A DNA stretch of 10,186 bases from an uncultured Leptospiraceae bacterium. Its GTDB lineage: Bacteria > Spirochaetota > Leptospiria > Leptospirales > Leptospiraceae. A program made the position numbers and the translations under genes. The notes under the pieces were generated by a model. That model was not told the DNA's origin, ran no database searches, and saw only the letters and a list, made by a program, of their open reading frames with translations. The stretch is from assembly GCA_937924465.1 (NCBI GenBank), contig CALDSP010000324.1:1-10186 (forward strand), written 5' to 3'. Below, in pieces: positions 6,180 through 10,186 of the stretch. Every line of letters starts with the position of its first letter. Position 1 is the first letter of the stretch.

Positions 6180-8116
6180 ATATAAAATTTAAAATAAATA
6201 CTTTGCAAATTTTTATTTTGCTACTAGGAACTCTTGCTTGGAAAATTTTTATTTTTTCTCATCCGTATCCAAAGGAAATTCTAAATTCAACTTTTTGGTT
6301 TTTGTTTTTTATTTCTTTTTTAGCCTATCTTTACTCTTTGCGTTTTGGCAGAATTCTTTTAGTATTTTTAGGATTAAGTGCAACGCGTTTTACTAGCATG
6401 GCATTTAATAATGAGATAGAATTAGTTACAAATGCTCCTGTTTTTTTAGGAGGAATTTTTGGATTATTTCTAAGAGCAATCTTTTTAAATCCATCCTCTT
6501 TCAATAAATCCACCTCTCAAGAGGGAGTTTATAAGTTTCCTATTCTTTTCTTATGCATTTTAATTTTAGATAGATTTTTAATTTATTATAATTTCCCATT
6601 TATTTATCAAGCGGGAATGCAGGAACTGTTGTTTACGCCAAGATTTACAAGTAAAATGGCTTTATCGTTTTCTAGTGAAATTTTTGTTGGTCTTACTTTA
6701 CCTTGTCTTTATTTCATTTCAGAAGAAGTTTTAGGAAAAGGAAAATACAAAAAAGACTTATTTTTAGGATTATTATTTACTTTTTTTATAAATGGAATAG
6801 TAATTGGAATACAAACTTATGTTAATATAAATTTTTTCTCTTTTCAAACTAATTTAGCTTTTAGCTATGGAAGAGCTACCGGACTATTTCGAGATGCAGG
6901 AAGTGCTTCTTTTATTTTTCCTTCAATTATCGCATTTGTGTTTTTCCATCTTTTTCGTTGGAAGTTTTCAAAAAAGACTCTCATTTTAGTATTCTTTTTA
7001 GCATTAAGCATTAGTTTAGGAAAATCAATGGGAAGAGCATTCTGGATTTTGTTACTGGGGTGTATACCATACCTCCTATTCTATATAAATCTGAACTTTC
7101 ACAAAGGATTCATTTTAGGACTTCTTTTTATAATTTTTGCCTTTTTTAGTTTGCAAACTTTTTTAGCTAGAAATCCAGAGTTTCTTATAAACATACTCAA
7201 GGCAGATTGGGAAAGTTTGGATCCTGCAAGATCTTTCTTAAATAAAATAGCTTGGTATAGTTTTTTACAAAGTCCTTTTTTTGGAAATGGCATGGGTTCG
7301 TTTCCTACAGCTTTGGATGACCCGACTCATCCTGTTTCAAATCCAACTAAAATTATAGATAGCCCTATGTTTTTCTTTGGACTTTTGAATGACTTGGGAA
7401 TTTTAGGAGTATTTTTTTTACTTTTGTATTTGATTTATACTTCTTTTTATTACAAAAATTCTCTTGGAATTTGGATTTTGCTTCTATCTATGATTGTGGG
7501 ATATCATGTTTACCATCCCGATAATAGCTTTTGGATTCTTTTAATGATTGCTCCTTTAAATTCTAGAAGATTTCATGTCCCACTAAAATGGATAAAAAGA
7601 ATAGAAATAATTTTTATGATTATAATAGTATTATACTTGTTTAACATAACATATAAATTTTTATATGCTGAAAAAGTTCCTGTGTTTCGTTACGCAATAA
7701 CTCAAAAATATCAACTTCAAGCATACAGTATAAATCATAAAGCTCAAATAGAAGACTTTGAGTTTGAATACAATAATTTTTTAGGCTCTGTAATTTGGCG
7801 TATAAAACATATAAGTCGTTCATTCCAAATTCATTTTTTACTATCAAACTACACAAAAAAAGAATCTTTAAACTTAAATTTAATTTTTTTGGATAAAAAT
7901 TACCATCCCCTTGAAAATAAGGTTATTTCAATTTATAAATGGGAGAAAAAACTTACAAACCTCATTTTACCAGAGAATACAGAATTTTTACAAGTAGAAG
8001 AACTAGATGAGAGTGGAAAGGTTATAAAACTTGGTAGACATATTTATTCCGTAAATCAAAAGAATTTTGACGAAAAAAATCAACTTATATCTTTACAAGA
8101 GTCATTTACAAAGTAA
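6176..8116 (+). CDS. O-antigen ligase/polymerase-like polytopic membrane protein
   Basis: A 646-residue protein with about 12 hydrophobic segments up to residue 490, then a soluble tail. Features that fit the O-antigen ligase/Wzy superfamily are YGRATGLFRDAGSASFIFPS at 231-250, SMGRAFW at 284-290, and a large loop (about 330-395) holding LNKIAWYSFLQSPFFGNGMG at 355-374, followed by a ligase-like DSPMFFFGLLNDLGILGVF. The usual His of the Wzy_C loop is not clear. Such proteins join or polymerise lipid-linked glycans on the outer face of the cytoplasmic membrane. The C-terminal ~150 residues are beta-rich and polar and are not part of the classic fold. The start is a TTG at 6176 that overlaps the M14 stop as TTGA, with AAAAAGAAA just before it. 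The next in-frame ATG would fall inside a membrane segment (residue 75), so TTG is favoured. Ligase versus polymerase cannot be decided here. Confidence 0.65.
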   Translation: MNIKFKINTLQIFILLLGTLAWKIFIFSHPYPKEILNSTFWFLFFISFLAYLYSLRFGRILLVFLGLSATRFTSMAFNNEIELVTNAPVFLGGIFGLFLRAIFLNPSSFNKSTSQEGVYKFPILFLCILILDRFLIYYNFPFIYQAGMQELLFTPRFTSKMALSFSSEIFVGLTLPCLYFISEEVLGKGKYKKDLFLGLLFTFFINGIVIGIQTYVNINFFSFQTNLAFSYGRATGLFRDAGSASFIFPSIIAFVFFHLFRWKFSKKTLILVFFLALSISLGKSMGRAFWILLLGCIPYLLFYINLNFHKGFILGLLFIIFAFFSLQTFLARNPEFLINILKADWESLDPARSFLNKIAWYSFLQSPFFGNGMGSFPTALDDPTHPVSNPTKIIDSPMFFFGLLNDLGILGVFFLLLYLIYTSFYYKNSLGIWILLLSMIVGYHVYHPDNSFWILLMIAPLNSRRFHVPLKWIKRIEIIFMIIIVLYLFNITYKFLYAEKVPVFRYAITQKYQLQAYSINHKAQIEDFEFEYNNFLGSVIWRIKHISRSFQIHFLLSNYTKKESLNLNLIFLDKNYHPLENKVISIYKWEKKLTNLILPENTEFLQVEELDESGKVIKLGRHIYSVNQKNFDEKNQLISLQESFTK

Positions 8117-8123
8117 ACCAAAA

Positions 8124-8471
8124 TTATACTTGTAAAATTTTTTTTGGATAACTAGAAAACCCTAATTTATTATTATCGGGATCAAGAAAATAAATAGTGT
8201 AATTTGTCCTTTCTACAAAAGAAAAAATTTTTTCTAAATTTTTAAGAGAATATGAATTTGGAAAATCAAATACTAATGCCTCTGGGGCTTTATTATAAGG
8301 TTTATCTTCTAGCATTAGTAAAACGTTATGTGCTAATTCAAACCATACACTTCTTAATGTACCATTCTCATAAAAATTTTCTTGAATTATTTTAGAGTAG
8401 GGGAGTTTTGAATAAAATTCTTTCATATTAATAAGATTCTTTGTTGCAATAGCTATATGATGAAGTTTCAT
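8124..8471 (-). CDS. VOC (glyoxalase/bleomycin-resistance fold) family protein
   Basis: A 115-residue cytoplasmic protein with the vicinal-oxygen-chelate fold. It opens with MKLHHIAIATKNL (His5 in the first metal position), then MKEFYSKLP, a central VWFELAHNVLLML strand, and ends with TIYFLDPDNNKLGFSSYP. The last motif matches the family's DPDGN-x-(I/L)-E-(L/F) hairpin, except that Gly104 replaces the usual metal-binding Glu. Single-domain VOC proteins usually dimerise. Family roles include glyoxalase, dioxygenase and drug binding, and the altered ligand makes a classic glyoxalase I role unlikely. The ATG overlaps the stop of the upstream secreted-protein gene as ATGA, with no ribosome site of its own, so its translation is probably coupled. 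Its stop is 7 nt from the stop of the convergent ligase-like gene. Confidence 0.82.
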   Translation of the reverse strand: MKLHHIAIATKNLINMKEFYSKLPYSKIIQENFYENGTLRSVWFELAHNVLLMLEDKPYNKAPEALVFDFPNSYSLKNLEKIFSFVERTNYTIYFLDPDNNKLGFSSYPKKILQV

Positions 8472-9025
8472 TCAGAATCACGATTCAAAGGTGGTTCTTT
8501 ATTTATAATTAACTCAATTCCTGCAGGATTTGTTGTATATTTTCTTGGGTCAACTTCGTACATGATTAGAGCAAGATAGTTTTTGTACTTAATTAAAAAC
8601 ATAAATTCTGTATATTGAATGAGTCCAACTTCTCGACGAATACGTTTCATCCATACACTATCTTTAGTGACAGTTTTGTACCGAACAGTTCCTGCATTTA
8701 TATCTGAAAGTAAGGAAAGACAATTTGGAGAATCTCGTAATTTAATTTCTGATTTAAAAGCCTTTATTAAATTAGAAAGCAAAAGTTTTATTTTTTCAGA
8801 TTTGCTTTCTTTGGGTTGATTCAAATTTTGATAATAAACGAAAAATTCTTTGTCCAAGTCTTCATCTTCTTCGTAAGCACTCTTCCAGCCTTCATCTTCT
8901 CTTTCAAGTGTTTGCTTCTCTTTTTTTGGATCAGGTAAAACAGCCTTAGAACTAGGATTTAGGTCATCAGACTTTACACTTGTAAAACTGAAAAAAATTA
9001 AAAAAAGGTAATTGTATAGTTTCAT
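8468..9025 (-). CDS. Small acidic secreted protein of unknown function
   Basis: A 185-residue protein that I do not recognise. It starts at ATG 9025; an in-frame TTG at 9040 would add five residues, but it overlaps the GGA likely to serve as ribosome site (about 9036-9038, 10 nt before the ATG). Residues 1-19 (MKLYNYLFLIFFSFTSVKS) form a clear signal peptide without a lipobox Cys. A charged, mostly acidic and probably disordered stretch follows (about 33-60, with EREDEGW and YEEDEDLDKEF). Residues about 75-175 look folded: a helical segment (KIKLLLSNLIKAFKSEIKL), a lone Cys102, and beta-like segments AGTVRYKTVT and YTEFMFLIKYKNYLALIMYE. It should act in the periplasm or outside. It overlaps the downstream VOC gene by 4 nt (ATGA). 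The 114-nt gap to the GGDEF gene may hold its promoter, but no clear one is visible. Confidence 0.75.
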   Translation of the reverse strand: MKLYNYLFLIFFSFTSVKSDDLNPSSKAVLPDPKKEKQTLEREDEGWKSAYEEDEDLDKEFFVYYQNLNQPKESKSEKIKLLLSNLIKAFKSEIKLRDSPNCLSLLSDINAGTVRYKTVTKDSVWMKRIRREVGLIQYTEFMFLIKYKNYLALIMYEVDPRKYTTNPAGIELIINKEPPLNRDSE

Positions 9026-9107
9026 AAAATTGATTTCCAAAAAAATTTAAAAGAAAAATTGAACTCTATTTATATGATTATCGGAAACTTGGGAAGTATT
9101 TTGTAGG

Positions 9108-9124
9108 AAAACTAAGAAATCTAG
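9108..9124. repeat. 17-bp direct repeat, copy 2
   Basis: This exact second copy of AAAACTAAGAAATCTAG lies between the end of the GGDEF gene and the start of the secreted-protein gene, about 83 nt upstream of the latter's ATG. On the minus strand it reads CTAGATTTCTTAGTTTT, so relative to the downstream gene it is inverted compared with copy 1. Confidence 0.4.
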
Positions 9125-9139
9125 TTTGTAATTTAAAAT

Positions 9140-10186
9140 TTATAACCCTTTTATGAGTTTTTTGTTTTGGTACATCATAAAATCTGCTTCTGTAATTAAA
9201 TCATCGGGAGTAACGTGCAATATAGAATCATACTGGACTCTTCCAATACTAAATGATAATTTATAAGGTCGATTCATTTTTTGATTAAACTCGTCTACTG
9301 CTTTTTTAAGTCTTTCTTCCAAGCTATTTCTTTTTCTAGTAGGATTACTAATAGCAAAAAATATAAACTCATCTCCTCCAACTCTACCTAAAACATCTGA
9401 TTTTCGAAGAGTTGACCTAAGAATATTTGTAAAATCAATTAAGGCATTATCTCCCACATCATGACCATAAGTATCATTGATTTTTTTAAAATCATTTAAA
9501 TCGCAGTAGTAAAGTTCTAGGTTAAGTCCATATCTTTGAGCTTGGAAAAAATTTTGTTCTAAAAGCTGAAAAATCCCTCTTCGATTGTACACTCCTGTAA
9601 GTTCATCTTTAAAAGCTAATTCTTTCATTCTTTCAGTTGAAACTTTGAGTTCATGAATGTCTCGAATAATCCCAATTAACTCTAGTTCACTTTCATTATC
9701 ATGCATTTTGTAGCCTTTATCCAAAATCCATTTGTATTGACCATTAGCATAAATTCTGTATTCCAATGAATAAGAAATCTTATGTGAACTAAAAGACTTC
9801 ATTTCGTCTTCTACCACTTTTAAATCTTCGGGATAAATGAGCTTAGAATATTCATTCCAATTAGAAGGCATATTTCTTAAGGGGATTCCTAGAATTTTTT
9901 CTGTTTCTCCGGACCATTTTATATCATTTGTAAATAAATCTCTTTCATAAGTAATTTCTCCCATACTTCTTAAAAAAGCTTGGTACTTAAGTAAAAGTTT
10001 ATTTTTTGTTTGGATGAGTTCAATAAGTTCTCTAGATTGCTTTTGAATGATAGATTCTTGTTTTTGTTTTTCTTCATGGAGAGTTTGCTTCTGCAAGTAA
10101 GTATCTGTAATATTGAAAACTAGAGCATAAATTATTTCTTCTCCTTCTATGTTGTAAAAATTTATTTTTTCTACTAAATATTTTTC
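9140..10186 (-). CDS. PAS-GGDEF diguanylate cyclase (5' end outside the window)
   Basis: The frame is open to the right edge, so only the last 348 residues are seen. An apparent TTG start at 10096 is internal. The first visible ~28 residues (EKYLVEKINFYNIEGEE then IIYALVFNITDTYLQ) read as the end of an upstream PAS domain. A glutamine/lysine-rich coiled-coil linker follows (about 31-70), then a second PAS domain of the PAS_3 type (about 75-180; WSGETEKILGIP, YRIYANGQYKWILDKG, IGIIRDI). The GGDEF domain covers about 188-348: DELTGVYNRRG, YYCDLNDFKKINDTYGHDVG, and an intact GGDEF at 270-274. RKSD at 261-264 is the inhibitory I-site, five residues before GGDEF. It should make cyclic di-GMP from two GTP under PAS control, with product feedback. 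Targets could include motility or surface polysaccharide, but the sequence does not tie it to the nearby genes. Confidence 0.93.
   Translation of the reverse strand, partial: EKYLVEKINFYNIEGEEIIYALVFNITDTYLQKQTLHEEKQKQESIIQKQSRELIELIQTKNKLLLKYQAFLRSMGEITYERDLFTNDIKWSGETEKILGIPLRNMPSNWNEYSKLIYPEDLKVVEDEMKSFSSHKISYSLEYRIYANGQYKWILDKGYKMHDNESELELIGIIRDIHELKVSTERMKELAFKDELTGVYNRRGIFQLLEQNFFQAQRYGLNLELYYCDLNDFKKINDTYGHDVGDNALIDFTNILRSTLRKSDVLGRVGGDEFIFFAISNPTRKRNSLEERLKKAVDEFNQKMNRPYKLSFSIGRVQYDSILHVTPDDLITEADFMMYQNKKLIKGL

Noticed and set aside
8118..8147. CCAAAA...TTTTGG as a bidirectional terminator between the convergent genes.
   Set aside because: A 6-bp stem with an 18-nt loop is too weak, and it overlaps the end of the VOC coding region.
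9125..9139. AT-rich palindrome-like sequence after the GGDEF stop as a terminator.
   Set aside because: It is only A/T pairing without a stable stem or a clear T-run on the minus strand.

Overview
The window is strongly AT-rich (roughly 30% GC by eye) and reads like a low-GC spirochaete close to the Leptospiraceae. The main clue is an MBOAT O-acyltransferase followed directly by a membrane-anchored SGNH-type protein resembling DUF1574, a family I associate mainly with Leptospira. The cell-envelope gene content and the VOC protein also fit. This placement is an inference from protein resemblance; there is no rRNA or other phylogenetic marker here. TAA, TAG and TGA all end genes, so the code is standard. 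Start codons include GTG and TTG.

Left block, + strand (147-2721): an AlgI-like MBOAT membrane acyltransferase and a one-helix SGNH/DUF1574-like protein are joined by a Shine-Dalgarno sequence that overlaps the first gene's stop codon. They look like a two-gene unit for O-acylating a surface or envelope polymer, analogous to AlgI with AlgJ/AlgX or DltB with DltD.

Decayed element (2762-3694): a broken Rpn/PD-(D/E)XK 'recombination-promoting nuclease/putative transposase' gene. Its pieces can be followed through four frame changes and one TGG-to-TGA nonsense change, up to an inferred original stop and a weak hairpin. Its last fragment happens to stay in frame with the next gene and creates a false fusion reading frame (3348-4535).

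Middle block, + strand (3741-8116): an exported DUF4846-family protein, an exported M14 zinc carboxypeptidase with an intact active site and a C-terminal beta domain, and a polytopic O-antigen ligase/polymerase-like protein with a C-terminal soluble extension. The last two overlap by 4 nt (TTGA). All three act in or outside the cytoplasmic membrane. Together with the left block they suggest an envelope/polysaccharide neighbourhood.

Right block, - strand (8124-10186): a GGDEF diguanylate cyclase with PAS input, running off the window's right edge; then a small acidic secreted protein of unknown function; then a VOC/glyoxalase-fold protein coupled to it by an ATGA overlap. This block converges on the O-antigen ligase-like gene with only 7 nt between stop codons.

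I saw no tRNA, rRNA, CRISPR array, complete insertion sequence or replication origin. No stretch over 300 nt lacks a gene or pseudogene.
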